The notes under the pieces were generated by a model, which was given only the letters and a program-made list of their open reading frames with translations, was not told the DNA's origin and did no database searches. A stretch of 42,588 nucleotides of DNA from contig JAISHS010000020.1 in NCBI GenBank assembly GCA_031262405.1, forward strand, positions 1 to 42,588, in the 5' to 3' direction. The translations under genes were made by a program, and so were the position numbers. Below, piece after piece: positions 1-8,069 of the stretch (position 1 is its first letter; each line of letters begins with the position of its first letter). The DNA comes from Oscillospiraceae bacterium (GTDB lineage: Bacteria > Bacillota > Clostridia > Oscillospirales > Oscillospiraceae).

Positions 1-69
1 GAGGGATATGGAGCTTGCTTCGACGAGGGGGCGCTTCGGAAAGCCCCCAATCGTTTTTCTCTTTCAGGC

Positions 70-300
70 GTTACCCGGTTTCTCTTTTTGCGAACAAAAA
101 GAGAAATGGGGTAACATCCTTCAGCGTGGGTTCCACGCTGTCACACCGCGTTGTAACGTGGAAATTGTCGAGGACGCCCCGCCGTGGCAACGACGACGTC
201 TCCGCTGTCGCCGCAGCGACAGCTACCCTTGTCCCGCGCTGTGGCGCGGTAAAACGTCCCGCCGCCGTGCGGCGGAAATCTGTCCCCGCGCCGCGCGGCG
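70..300. repeat. Array of tandem small hairpins filling the gene-free window start
   Basis: Bases 1-318 hold no convincing gene. Within 70-300 I see consecutive perfect or near-perfect hairpins. 70-115 has arms GTTACCC/GGGTAAC outside an 11-bp stem of TTTCTCTTTTT and its complement. 123-139 is AGCGTGG-GTT-CCACGCT. 205-224 is an 8-bp stem around GCTGTCGC. Three further units at about 231-255, 256-281 and 282-306 each begin GTCCC and fold into short GC stems (234-249, 259-275, 286-298). They lie just past the stop of the minus-strand sensor kinase. The last three units look like a degenerate 25-bp tandem repeat. Function is unknown; the array could act in 3'-end stability or termination. Confidence 0.6.
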
Positions 301-318
301 AAACATCAGACCTGTCAA

Positions 319-2859
319 CTACCCCAAATACTCCTTCAGCATCTCAATTGCCTCTTCCTTATTGAGCGGTTTGCCGAGGTGGCTGTTCATACCGGCGGCG
401 ATACACCTGTCCACATCCTCCTTGAACACGTTCGCGGTCATCGCAATAATCGGAATTCTCTTCGCCTTGGGCATATCCAGCGCGCGAATGCGCTGCGATG
501 CCTCAAGTCCATCCATAACCGGCATGACCAGATCCATCAGAATCAGCTCATACCGCTCGGGATTGTGCTCAAACATCCTAACCGCCTGTTCGCCGTCCTC
601 CGCCATGTCAAAGGACAGCTCTGTTGAACCGAGCATGGAGACAACAATCTCGCGGTTTATCGCCAAATCGTCTACCAGCAGCACGCGATGCCCCTTGAAT
701 ATACCTTGATTCTCGCCGTCGCCTCGCGTGGGCTTGCGAATCGTCTCCGGCAGAGCGTGTTCTATTATCAGCTGAGTTATATCCGACGGGAAGAGCGGCT
801 TGCCGAGAAGTCTGTCCGCACCGGACTGCCTGAGCGCATTCTCCGCCTCTCCCGGTTCCTTGGAGTTGATTAGTACCAGCATCGCCCCCGGAGGCAGCGC
901 CGCGCGAACACGCTTTACAAGCTCCACACTATGGCTTTCCTCGGGGTCAATCCCCAAAAAGCACATATCATAGATCGAAATCGAGAGCAGACCCAAGGTC
1001 TCCTCCGGACTTCCGGCGGTGTCGCATTCAACCGAGAGCCGGCTGGAAAGCTCGCGGAAGAGCAAATTGGTCTCCGCATCGGAGCCTGCCGCAAGCAGCT
1101 TGGGATGAATCTTCAGAGCCTTTTTAAGCAGCTCGTCGCTCTGATTGTCCGCGGTATAGAGCATACGCACGGTAAAGACGAAGGACGAGCCCTCTCCCGG
1201 GGTTGAAACAATCCAGATTTTGCCGCCCATCATCTCCACGATGCGCTTGGAAATCGCAAGCCCGAGACCCGTACCGCCATACTGACGGAAGGTGCCGGTC
1301 TCCGCCTGACTGAATTCCTTAAACAGCTTTTCCTGCTGCTCTTCGGAAATTCCGATGCCCGTATCCGAAACCGCAATCTGAATTGTCGCGGTTCTGGCCT
1401 CACGGCTCACCAGAGAGGCGCGCACGCGGATAACTCCGCCCTCCGGCGTAAACTTTGTGGCGTTCGACAGTAGGTTCGTGATAACCTGCGCGAGCCTCTG
1501 CGAATCTCCCTTGACACGGTTCGGAATGTTGGGGTCAATATATACGAAGAAGCGCTGCTTGTGGTTTTCAATGAGAAAGCGCATGATGTCGGCGGTCTTG
1601 TGAAGCATCTTCTCAAAGTTAAAGACCTCGCTCTCCAGCTCCAGTCTGCCCGCCTCAATCTTGGAGATATCCAGAACGTCGTTGATTATCCCAAGCAGGT
1701 GCTCAGACGCCTCTTTAATCTTGCCGAAGGCATAGTCCTTGCGCTCTATCTCATCGGAGGCAGAGCCTATAGCCGTCATGCCGATAACGGCGTTTATCGG
1801 GGTGCGAATCTCGTGGGACATACGCGAGAGGAAATTGCCCTTGGATTTCTCCGCCTCCCTCGCCTGTTCAAAGGCGCGGCGAAGATCGGTTATATCGATG
1901 AAATATCCGGCTATCGCGAAGCTGTCTCTAAAGGGAATTCTCCGCACATAAACGCTCATTATATGCCTGACGCCGTTGTGATCAATGCAAACCATCTCCG
2001 TGCGCACATCGCCCACCTCGGCAACGTGCTCAAGCCGCTCTCTGAACGTCCTTCTCGGAGCGCCGTCCTCCTCGTTAGCCTCAAATATCGTGTCTGCCAA
2101 GTTGTCGTTTTCAAAGCTCTCAAGAAATGAATATTGATCCTCAAAGTTCAAAAAGTCCAGAGCCGCTTGGTTGCAGTCCACAAGCTTCAGATTATCGTCG
2201 AAAAGAACCGTTATGTAAGGCGTTGAATAGAGCATGGAGGCGCTGGTCTGCTTCTCCTGCTCGAGAAGCGAATTTGCAACCGTAACCCTGTTCTGCTCAC
2301 GGTTTAGCAGATTGCGCTGGACTGTAATGATAACGCCTATACAAATACCCGCCGCCAGAAAAGAAGTAATATGGTCAAAGTAAAGCTGATCGCCCGTCAG
2401 CGGAGTCGTTAACCAAGGGTAGTTATAATCCACCCAATAGCACGCGAGTGCAATTATGATGTGAATACCCGCCATAATCGTCCGCCTCTTGCCGCTCATC
2501 AATATGAAGATAAGCGTAAGACTCAGAACAAAGAGCGCGGACTTGCTGCTCGTGACGTCGCCGAGCGAAAAAGACACCAGAGGAAAGACAATGTCACACA
2601 GCACAATAACCGTGAGCCAGATGAACAGATTGTGCTTCCGGAACTTATTCATGAAATACAGCGAAAGAATAAGCAGCGCACCTACCGCAAGATACAATAT
2701 CATCTGGGTATGCGAAAATCCCAGCGGTATGCAGGCGATAATAACAAGGACGTCCACACAAATGCCTATCACATAGATAAGATTGAGCAGCCTTGCCTCC
2801 ACGGTTAGGGTTTCATCCCGAATGTTCCGCCAGATAGATTGTACGGTTTTTTTCATCAT
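319..2859 (-). CDS. Hybrid sensor histidine kinase/response regulator (membrane, PAS, two receivers)
   Basis: An 846-residue membrane hybrid kinase that would autophosphorylate on His and pass phosphate to a receiver; the signal is unknown. Residues ~25-185 contain about six hydrophobic segments. A PAS-like region follows (~205-330), then a HisKA domain with SHEIRTPINAVIG (His349). The HATPase domain has an N-box (NLLSNATKF, ~463-470) and the GTGLGLA glycine motif (~529-535). There are two C-terminal receivers. The first (~588-700) is degenerate: the expected phospho-Asp position (residue 636) is Gly, although the GKPL lysine remains. The second (~724-846) is complete, with DD730-731, Asp776 and Lys830. 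The start is supported by AGAGGG about 8 bases upstream; MMKK leaves two adjacent ATG choices. No DNA-binding domain is present, so output must go through another protein. It is transcribed divergently from the YpsA-like gene. Confidence 0.93.
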   Translation of the reverse strand: MMKKTVQSIWRNIRDETLTVEARLLNLIYVIGICVDVLVIIACIPLGFSHTQMILYLAVGALLILSLYFMNKFRKHNLFIWLTVIVLCDIVFPLVSFSLGDVTSSKSALFVLSLTLIFILMSGKRRTIMAGIHIIIALACYWVDYNYPWLTTPLTGDQLYFDHITSFLAAGICIGVIITVQRNLLNREQNRVTVANSLLEQEKQTSASMLYSTPYITVLFDDNLKLVDCNQAALDFLNFEDQYSFLESFENDNLADTIFEANEEDGAPRRTFRERLEHVAEVGDVRTEMVCIDHNGVRHIMSVYVRRIPFRDSFAIAGYFIDITDLRRAFEQAREAEKSKGNFLSRMSHEIRTPINAVIGMTAIGSASDEIERKDYAFGKIKEASEHLLGIINDVLDISKIEAGRLELESEVFNFEKMLHKTADIMRFLIENHKQRFFVYIDPNIPNRVKGDSQRLAQVITNLLSNATKFTPEGGVIRVRASLVSREARTATIQIAVSDTGIGISEEQQEKLFKEFSQAETGTFRQYGGTGLGLAISKRIVEMMGGKIWIVSTPGEGSSFVFTVRMLYTADNQSDELLKKALKIHPKLLAAGSDAETNLLFRELSSRLSVECDTAGSPEETLGLLSISIYDMCFLGIDPEESHSVELVKRVRAALPPGAMLVLINSKEPGEAENALRQSGADRLLGKPLFPSDITQLIIEHALPETIRKPTRGDGENQGIFKGHRVLLVDDLAINREIVVSMLGSTELSFDMAEDGEQAVRMFEHNPERYELILMDLVMPVMDGLEASQRIRALDMPKAKRIPIIAMTANVFKEDVDRCIAAGMNSHLGKPLNKEEAIEMLKEYLG

Positions 2860-2871
2860 ATTACCCTCTTT

Positions 2872-2900
2872 GATTTACCAGCGTTATTTTACTGAACCAA
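2872..2900 (-). promoter_or_regulatory. Probable sigma-A promoter of the hybrid kinase
   Basis: On the minus strand TTGGTT (2895-2900) and TAAATC (2872-2877) are separated by exactly 17 bases, a moderate match to the sigma-A consensus. Transcription would begin around 2865, close to the AGAGGG ribosome site. Its spacer contains one copy of the 10-bp box CAGTAAAATA that is also found in the divergent promoter. Confidence 0.45.
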
Positions 2901-2960
2901 ATTTTTCCGAATACTCGATGCTTTTCGACAAAACTCTTTTGACATACGCGCAGTAAAATA
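2885..2960. promoter_or_regulatory. Inverted 10-bp boxes inside two divergent promoters (operator candidate)
   Basis: TATTTTACTG at 2885-2894 is the exact reverse complement of CAGTAAAATA at 2951-2960. Each copy lies in the 17-base spacer of one of the two back-to-back promoters and in the same orientation relative to its own promoter. That arrangement suits a shared regulator of the kinase and the YpsA-like gene. No regulator gene is identified here, so the role is inferred. Confidence 0.4.
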
Positions 2961-2967
2961 GTACACT
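2939..2967 (+). promoter_or_regulatory. Promoter of YpsA-like gene, apparently leaderless
   Basis: TTGACA (2939-2944) and TACACT (2962-2967) are 17 bases apart. The -10 box ends only six bases before the ATG at 2974, so the expected transcription start coincides with the start codon. No Shine-Dalgarno sequence lies between them. The transcript would therefore be leaderless. Confidence 0.5.
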
Positions 2968-2973
2968 TATGCT

Positions 2974-3498
2974 ATGAACAAGGAACAGATAAAACTAAAT
3001 CGAAACACTAGCTGCTGCTTCACCGGACACCGGATAGAGAAATTGCCTTGGCGCTCGGATGAGCATGACAGCCGTTGCCTGGCACTCAAGATTGCTATTG
3101 CGAAGGCGGTAAAGGACGCCTATTACGCCGGAATAAAACACTTTATTTGCGGGATGGCTACGGGCTGTGATATGTATTTCTGCGAGGCAGTTATGGCGCT
3201 GCGCTCCGAGCGCGAGGACATAACGCTGGAGGCCGCCCTGCCTTGGGACGGTCAAGCCTCCCGCTGGCCGGAGGCTCTGAAAGCCCGACACAGCAGACTC
3301 GTGGAGGACTGCGACTACATAACCGTCGTGCAGCACGACTACACTCCCGACTGCCTGATGCGCCGCAACCGCTACATGGTAGACTGCTCGTCGCGCCTCA
3401 TCGCCGCCTCCGGCGGAAAACCCGGCGGCACAATGAGCACGATGTTATATGCGCTGCGAGAAGGGTTAGAGATAATTGAAATAGAAATAATTAATTAA
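2974..3498 (+). CDS. DUF1273/YpsA-like SLOG-family protein
   Basis: A 174-residue cytosolic protein of the DUF1273/YpsA type within the SLOG (Rossmann-like) superfamily. It has the early CCFTGHR motif (~residues 14-20), a central ICGMATGCD nucleotide/ligand-binding turn and a late SGGKPGGT glycine-rich loop. Bacillus YpsA has been linked to cell division and stress, but the ligand and reaction of this family are not settled, so no precise function is assigned. The ATG at 2974 is chosen because the conserved domain starts only a dozen residues later and no later start would keep it. There is no ribosome site upstream, consistent with a leaderless message. It converges with the mreB-like gene across a heptamer repeat array. 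Confidence 0.85.
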   Translation: MNKEQIKLNRNTSCCFTGHRIEKLPWRSDEHDSRCLALKIAIAKAVKDAYYAGIKHFICGMATGCDMYFCEAVMALRSEREDITLEAALPWDGQASRWPEALKARHSRLVEDCDYITVVQHDYTPDCLMRRNRYMVDCSSRLIAASGGKPGGTMSTMLYALREGLEIIEIEIIN

Positions 3499-3504
3499 TA
3501 TCTC

Positions 3505-3580
3505 GTCGCCTCAAGGCGACTATCTATTATCTATTATCTATTATCTATTATCTATTATCTAATATCTATTATCTATTATC
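3505..3580. repeat. GTCGCC hairpin plus heptamer (TATTATC)n array at the mreB-like 3' end
   Basis: A hairpin GTCGCC-TCAA-GGCGAC (3505-3520) is followed by eight near-perfect copies of the 7-bp unit TATTATC, one being TAATATC (3521-3580). Read on the minus strand this is (GATAATA)n, which carries TAA and TAG in all frames. The stop codon of the mreB-like gene (3576-3578) lies inside it. The same hairpin occurs at 42452-42467. Confidence 0.9.
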
Positions 3581-4604
3581 TGCCTTGCCGCTTGCGCGCA
3601 AGGTTCACCATTCCTTCCGGCAGCCTGCCCAGCTCGCGCAGCAGCCTTCCGGCGCCATAGGCGGCGCAGGTAAGCGGCTCCTCAACGCGGTTGACCTTAA
3701 TACCGGTCTTGGCAAGGATTATCGTATCCACGCCCGGAATTAGACTTCCGCCGCCGCTGAGTATAATGCCGTTGACCGAGACGTCCGCGACAAGCTCCGG
3801 CGGCGTGCGCTCAAGAACTATCTGAACCGCGTCCAAAACCTGCTCAATCGGCTCGAGCAGAGCCTCGGCAATGTCCGTCGTCGTCACATCAACGCTCCGC
3901 GGAAGCCCCGTCATGAGGCAGCGCCCCTTGACGGCTCTAGTCTCCGGCTCCTGCGTGGGAAGGGCGCTTCCGATGGCGATTTTAACCTCCTCGGCGGTCT
4001 TTTGCCCAATCGCCAAATTGTGCTTCCGGCGTATGTATTTGACAATCGCGTCGTCAAATGCGTCGCCGGCTATTTTTATGGACTCGCTCTCGACAACGCC
4101 GCCGATTGAGACCACGCCAATCTCCGTCGTACCGCCGCCGATGTCCACGACCATATGCCCGTCGGGTCTCGAAATATCCGCGCCGCTGCCAATAGCGGCC
4201 GCCACGCAGCTCTCGACGAGAAACACCTTCCGCGCGCCCGCCTCAATTCCGGCGTCTATCGTCGCGCGCTCCTCAACTCCGGAAATACTCCCCGGAACGG
4301 TTATGATAAGGCAGGGCTTAAAGAGCGAAAAACCCGTCACCCGAGTGATAAGCTCCTTGAGCATCCGCACAGTCATATCATAATCCGAAATCACTCCATT
4401 TGCAATAGGGTGAATGGCAACAATATTCGCAGGTGTGCGCCCGAGCATCTTCTGCGCTTCCTCGCCCACCTTCAAAAGCCTGCCGCTATCAGCGTCCATG
4501 GCAACTACGGTAGGCTCGCGCAGGGCAAGCCCCTTCCCGCTAACATAGACCATGGTATTCGTCGTCCCAAGGTCAACGGCAATGTCTCTTTCAAAAAAAT
4601 CCAT
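3576..4604 (-). CDS. mreB: MreB/Mbl family actin-like cell-shape protein
   Basis: A 342-residue actin-like ATPase of the MreB/Mbl/MreBH family, which polymerises under the membrane to direct cell-wall elongation. Visible signatures are phosphate-1 DLGTTN (residues 11-16), the phosphate-2 loop VVDIGGGTTEIGV, the adenosine loop ILSGGGSLIPG and the conserved TVPGSISGVEERA segment. Length is typical. An ATG also exists at 4622, but AGAAAGG sits about nine bases before the ATG at 4604, so MDFFERD is preferred. It is the last gene after recD2 and comFC, away from mreC/mreD, as for Mbl-type paralogues; MreB and Mbl cannot be separated here. Its final residues and TAA come from a heptamer array. Confidence 0.93.
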   Translation of the reverse strand: MDFFERDIAVDLGTTNTMVYVSGKGLALREPTVVAMDADSGRLLKVGEEAQKMLGRTPANIVAIHPIANGVISDYDMTVRMLKELITRVTGFSLFKPCLIITVPGSISGVEERATIDAGIEAGARKVFLVESCVAAAIGSGADISRPDGHMVVDIGGGTTEIGVVSIGGVVESESIKIAGDAFDDAIVKYIRRKHNLAIGQKTAEEVKIAIGSALPTQEPETRAVKGRCLMTGLPRSVDVTTTDIAEALLEPIEQVLDAVQIVLERTPPELVADVSVNGIILSGGGSLIPGVDTIILAKTGIKVNRVEEPLTCAAYGAGRLLRELGRLPEGMVNLARKRQGR

Positions 4605-4664
4605 ATATAAAGCCTTTCTCATAGTCTTATGAGAATAATTCCCAGTTATGCTGCAGTTTAGTCT

Positions 4665-4699
4665 GAATATCTATTATCTAATATCTCTTATCTATTATC
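4665..4699. repeat. Heptamer (TATTATC)n array at the comFC 3' end
   Basis: Five 7-bp units, partly degenerate (GAATATC, TATTATC, TAATATC, TCTTATC, TATTATC). The comFC stop (4695-4697) is inside the last unit. The unit belongs to the same family as the arrays at 3521, 11900 and 36529. Confidence 0.85.
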
Positions 4700-5351
4700 T
4701 GTTTGCGCTGCGCGCAAGCGTAGCGCAAACGACATCTTCCGCCCCGGACATACGCAGCGTCTTCGCGCACTCCGAAATGGTCGAGCCGGTGGTTATAATG
4801 TCGTCTATCAGCAAAATCCGCTTCCCGCGCACTAAGGCCTCGTCCGGCGCCATATAAACGCCGCTTATGTTGGCGCGCCGCGTCTCCGCCCCGCCGAGAC
4901 CGGACTGCGCCGGAACATCAACGCTCTTTTTCAGCAGCTCCACCGCAACGTCGTCCAGCTTCAGCGCGGTCGCCATTGCCAGAAGCATCGCCTGATCATA
5001 GCCGCGCGACTTAAGCCGCACGCGGCTGAGCGGAACCCAGGTGATCAGGTCATAGCGCCCCGCGAGATATTCCCTCACGCAGTCGGCCATGAGCGCGCCA
5101 TAGGTTCCGGCATACTGCGTCGCGTCGTGAAACTTAAACCACAATATAGACTCGCGCACCGCGTCCTCATAATACAGCGGCGACACGCAGACCGAGAAGA
5201 AATCTCCGCTCTGCTGCCCGCCGTTTTTAGTGCGCGGAAGCGACTTCTCACAGACCGCACAAATGCTCTTCTCGCTCGCGCCTAAAATCCGCCTGCAAAA
5301 CACACAGCGCGGAGGAAACAGCAAATTAAGCAGACCCGAGAATATGTTCAT
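4695..5351 (-). CDS. comFC: ComF family protein (phosphoribosyltransferase-like)
   Basis: A 218-residue ComFC/GntX family protein. In competent Firmicutes ComFC acts in DNA uptake with the ComFA helicase. The N-terminus has a zinc-ribbon cysteine set C16-x2-C19 and C31-x2-C34. The C-terminal half is a PRTase-type domain with the PRPP-loop motif LLIDDIITTGST. The segment VPLSRVRLKSRGYDQA is also diagnostic. GAGGG lies about nine bases before the ATG. It follows recD2 by 49 bases and precedes the mreB-like gene, so probably the same transcript. comFA is absent from the window. The last codons (ANR-stop) are written by the heptamer array. Confidence 0.92.
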   Translation of the reverse strand: MNIFSGLLNLLFPPRCVFCRRILGASEKSICAVCEKSLPRTKNGGQQSGDFFSVCVSPLYYEDAVRESILWFKFHDATQYAGTYGALMADCVREYLAGRYDLITWVPLSRVRLKSRGYDQAMLLAMATALKLDDVAVELLKKSVDVPAQSGLGGAETRRANISGVYMAPDEALVRGKRILLIDDIITTGSTISECAKTLRMSGAEDVVCATLARSANR

Positions 5352-5400
5352 ATCTTTTTTCCCTCGAAAACAGCCGGATTTTTTAGTCTCTATGCTTAGC

Positions 5401-7629
5401 TTAATTTTCCGCGATTCTCGCCCTCAGTCCGCTGAACCGCCGCGTGGCGCGCTGATTGTCAATCATGCCGAAAACGCTCTCGCGTCTGCCGATAATAATT
5501 AGAAGCTCTCGCGCTCGCGTAACCGCCGTGTAAAGCACCTTGCGGCTCATGAGCTGGGGCGGCCCGTCCACCGCCATTAAAATCACCGCGCGATACTCGC
5601 TGCCCTGCGCCTTGTGAACGGTCATCGCAAAGGCGTGTTCAAGCTCTGATAGCAGTCCCCAGTCATAGGTCGCCAGCCTGTCCTCAAAAAGCACCTCAAG
5701 CGTCTCCTTCGCGGAGTCGATTTTCGTTATCGTCCCCACGTCGCCGTTATAGACCCCCAAGCCGCTCTCCTCGGAAGCGCCGCCCTGCTTCTTCCATATT
5801 ATATCATAGTTATTCCGGTTTTGCATAACCCTATCGCCCACTCGGAAGCAAATTTCTCCGAAATTTTTTTCTTTTTTCCCCTCGGCGGGCGGATTCATCG
5901 CCCGCTGGAGTACACTGTTGAGATTTTTTACCCCCGTCTGCCCCCGATGCATGGGGCTGAGCACCTGGATATCCTGCGGTTTTATCCCCATTTTATTCGG
6001 AAGCCGCTCGGCGCAAAGCTCAAGCACCGTCTCTAAGGCCTGTGAGGGAGCCGTTCTCGAGAGGAAGAAAAAATCTCCGTCTCCCCTATTTGCGCCCAGC
6101 TCCGGACGGTCGCCCCTGTTTATCATGTGCGCACAGGCTACAATCGTGCTTGCCGCGCTCTGACGAAAAATCTCCGTCAGGCGAACCGTCTCCACAACGC
6201 CGCTGCGAATGAGGTCGTTAAACACAGACCCCGGCCCCACGCTCGGAAGCTGATCGGCGTCCCCCACCAAAACAAGGCGGCAGTCCTCCGGAAGTGCCCT
6301 CAGCAAGGCCCGAAAAAGCGTAATGTCAACCATGGAGCACTCGTCTAGAATGAGCGCGTCGCATTTGAGCAGATTATCCTCGTTGCGGCGAAAAATCGTC
6401 CCCTCGCCGCTCTCGGGGCTGGTCGCCTCAAGCAGCCGGTGCATAGTCTGCGCCGGTCTTTCGGAAAGCTCGCTCATGCGCTTTGCCGCTCTTCCCGTCG
6501 GCGCGGCTAGAAGAGTCTCGAGCCCCAGCTTCTCAAAGAGCGAGGCGATAGCGCGCACCAGAGTCGTCTTACCCGTGCCGGGCCCGCCCGTGAGCGCCAG
6601 CAGCTGCCGAGAAGCCGCCTGACGCAGGCAATACCGCTGCATCTCGGCGAAGACAAGACCCTGCTCCCGCTCGAGCTGCGAAATCAGCTCCGACAGCTTT
6701 TTAGGCGGCTCACAAACAGCCCCCGCCATCTTAAGCACCCGCTGCGCGCTAAAATCCTCCGCCTCGTGCAGACTCGTCAGATAAACCGCGTCCCGTCCCG
6801 CAACGGTCTCCCTCACAATATCGCCCGTGTCGGCGAGCACCTCCAGGGCCTCCTCGATAGCCTCGGGCTCGGCGTCCACAAGCTCCGCCGTTATCTGCAC
6901 CAGCGTCTGAGCCGGAATAAAGCAGTGTCCGTTGCGCGTGTTGTGCTTGAGCTCAAAGAGCGCCGCCGCCGCCATTCTCTCCGGCGAGTCAAATTCAAAG
7001 CCGCTGCCGAGGGCAAAGCCGTCCGCCTCGGTGAAGCTGGCGCCAATGCTCTCCCGCGTGATTATGTAAGGATTCTCCAGAAGCTGCTCCATGGCGCTCT
7101 CGCCGAAGTCCCGCTCAAGCCGCAGGGCGTAAACGGGCTTGATGCCGAAATTGCCTAAAAGCTCCATTAAGGCGCGAACGCTCGTCTGCCGCCGAAAATC
7201 GTCAGATAACTCCTTTGCCTTCTTCCGGCTGATCCCGCGCACCTGCGCAAGCTTATCGGGAGCCGAAGCCAAAACCTCCAGCGTCTTTTCGCCGAACTGC
7301 GTAATGAGCAGCGTCGCCGTCGCGGGGCCTATACCCTTCACCGCCCCGGAGGATAGAAATTCAAAAATCGAGTCCACACCGCCGGGAAGCTTCCGCTCGG
7401 CATGGGAAACCTTAAACTGTTCCCCGTGGGAGGGGTGCTTCTCAAACTGTCCGGTCAGAATAAGCTCCTCACCGGCGCAGACGCGGGGCAGACAGCCGAC
7501 CGCCGTCAAGCTCTCGCCGTCGTCACGCTCGAGCTTAACAACCGCATAGCCGTTCTCCTCATTTTGAAACAGCACCGCCTTGGCGGTTCCGGCAATTTGC
7601 GTGAAAGCCTCGTCCAAATCCTTTTCCAA
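5401..7629 (-). CDS. recD2: RecD2-type ATP-dependent 5'-3' DNA helicase
   Basis: A 742-residue RecD2/YrrC helicase, the stand-alone RecD form of bacteria lacking RecBCD partners, used in DNA repair. There is an N-terminal OB-like region, then helix-hairpin-helix segments (KGIGPATA ~98-105, VRGISRKKA ~130-138). Walker A is GGPGTGKT (348-355), motif II ALILDEC (D429/E430), and further motifs are VGDADQLPSVGPG and the late AMTVHKAQGSE and YTAVTRAR. The start is TTG (7627-7629); the purine stretch directly before it is too close for a good ribosome site and a stop codon lies not far upstream in frame, so the start is the weakest part of the call. It sits between a small membrane-protein gene and comFC. 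Confidence 0.95.
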   Translation of the reverse strand: MEKDLDEAFTQIAGTAKAVLFQNEENGYAVVKLERDDGESLTAVGCLPRVCAGEELILTGQFEKHPSHGEQFKVSHAERKLPGGVDSIFEFLSSGAVKGIGPATATLLITQFGEKTLEVLASAPDKLAQVRGISRKKAKELSDDFRRQTSVRALMELLGNFGIKPVYALRLERDFGESAMEQLLENPYIITRESIGASFTEADGFALGSGFEFDSPERMAAAALFELKHNTRNGHCFIPAQTLVQITAELVDAEPEAIEEALEVLADTGDIVRETVAGRDAVYLTSLHEAEDFSAQRVLKMAGAVCEPPKKLSELISQLEREQGLVFAEMQRYCLRQAASRQLLALTGGPGTGKTTLVRAIASLFEKLGLETLLAAPTGRAAKRMSELSERPAQTMHRLLEATSPESGEGTIFRRNEDNLLKCDALILDECSMVDITLFRALLRALPEDCRLVLVGDADQLPSVGPGSVFNDLIRSGVVETVRLTEIFRQSAASTIVACAHMINRGDRPELGANRGDGDFFFLSRTAPSQALETVLELCAERLPNKMGIKPQDIQVLSPMHRGQTGVKNLNSVLQRAMNPPAEGKKEKNFGEICFRVGDRVMQNRNNYDIIWKKQGGASEESGLGVYNGDVGTITKIDSAKETLEVLFEDRLATYDWGLLSELEHAFAMTVHKAQGSEYRAVILMAVDGPPQLMSRKVLYTAVTRARELLIIIGRRESVFGMIDNQRATRRFSGLRARIAEN

Positions 7630-7685
7630 TCCTATCTCGTGTATACTCAGAACCCGTTAGCCAGTATAAAAAATCTCTTTTCCGC

Positions 7686-7994
7686 TCACTCCAAGCGAAC
7701 AACCGGCAGCTCCCTTGCCAAAATCTCCGCCACAGCCGCCGTCTCCAAGCAGTCAAGCGCATTTTTTATAACAATCTCCGTGGATGCGTCAAGCCTTCCT
7801 TCGGCAATCAAATTTATAAGCCCCTTGACGCTCTGCTCCAGCTCCGCCGGACTTTTTCCGGCGGTTATAACAACCGAAATCGCAGTGTTTTTTCCGCCGA
7901 TCCGCCTAGTCAGCAGCAGCCGCCTCAGCTCCCAAATCCCCAGTGTCAGCCCCAGCGCCAGAGTCAGCACGGTCAAAACTTCATAAAACCACAT
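7686..7994 (-). CDS. Small membrane-anchored protein of unknown function
   Basis: A 102-residue protein I do not recognise as a named family. It has one N-terminal hydrophobic segment (~residues 5-22), a short basic stretch (RRLLLTRR), then a soluble, mostly helical acidic tail. AAAGGAG stands about nine bases before the ATG, so it is very likely translated. It lies 75 bases after uvrA and 56 bases before recD2 on the same strand, suggesting co-transcription with repair genes. No catalytic motif is visible. Topology suggests a single-pass protein with a cytosolic tail (inferred from the basic stretch after the segment). Confidence 0.7.
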   Translation of the reverse strand: MWFYEVLTVLTLALGLTLGIWELRRLLLTRRIGGKNTAISVVITAGKSPAELEQSVKGLINLIAEGRLDASTEIVIKNALDCLETAAVAEILARELPVVRLE

Positions 7995-8069
7995 CTAATC
8001 CACTCCTTTTCCCCAGCATATGGCGAAAAGAATGATGATGTTAACTATCTGAGTCGAACCCGTACCGCC

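Noticed and set aside
8-709. Plus-strand open frames at the window start
   Set aside because: They run through hairpin DNA and then antisense through the kinase gene; no ribosome site or protein-like composition.
3521-3580. Heptamer arrays as promoter phase-variation switches
   Set aside because: At 3521, 4665 and 11900 they lie beyond the gene ends and not in promoters; only the array at 36529 also precedes another gene, and there it is outside the ribosome site.
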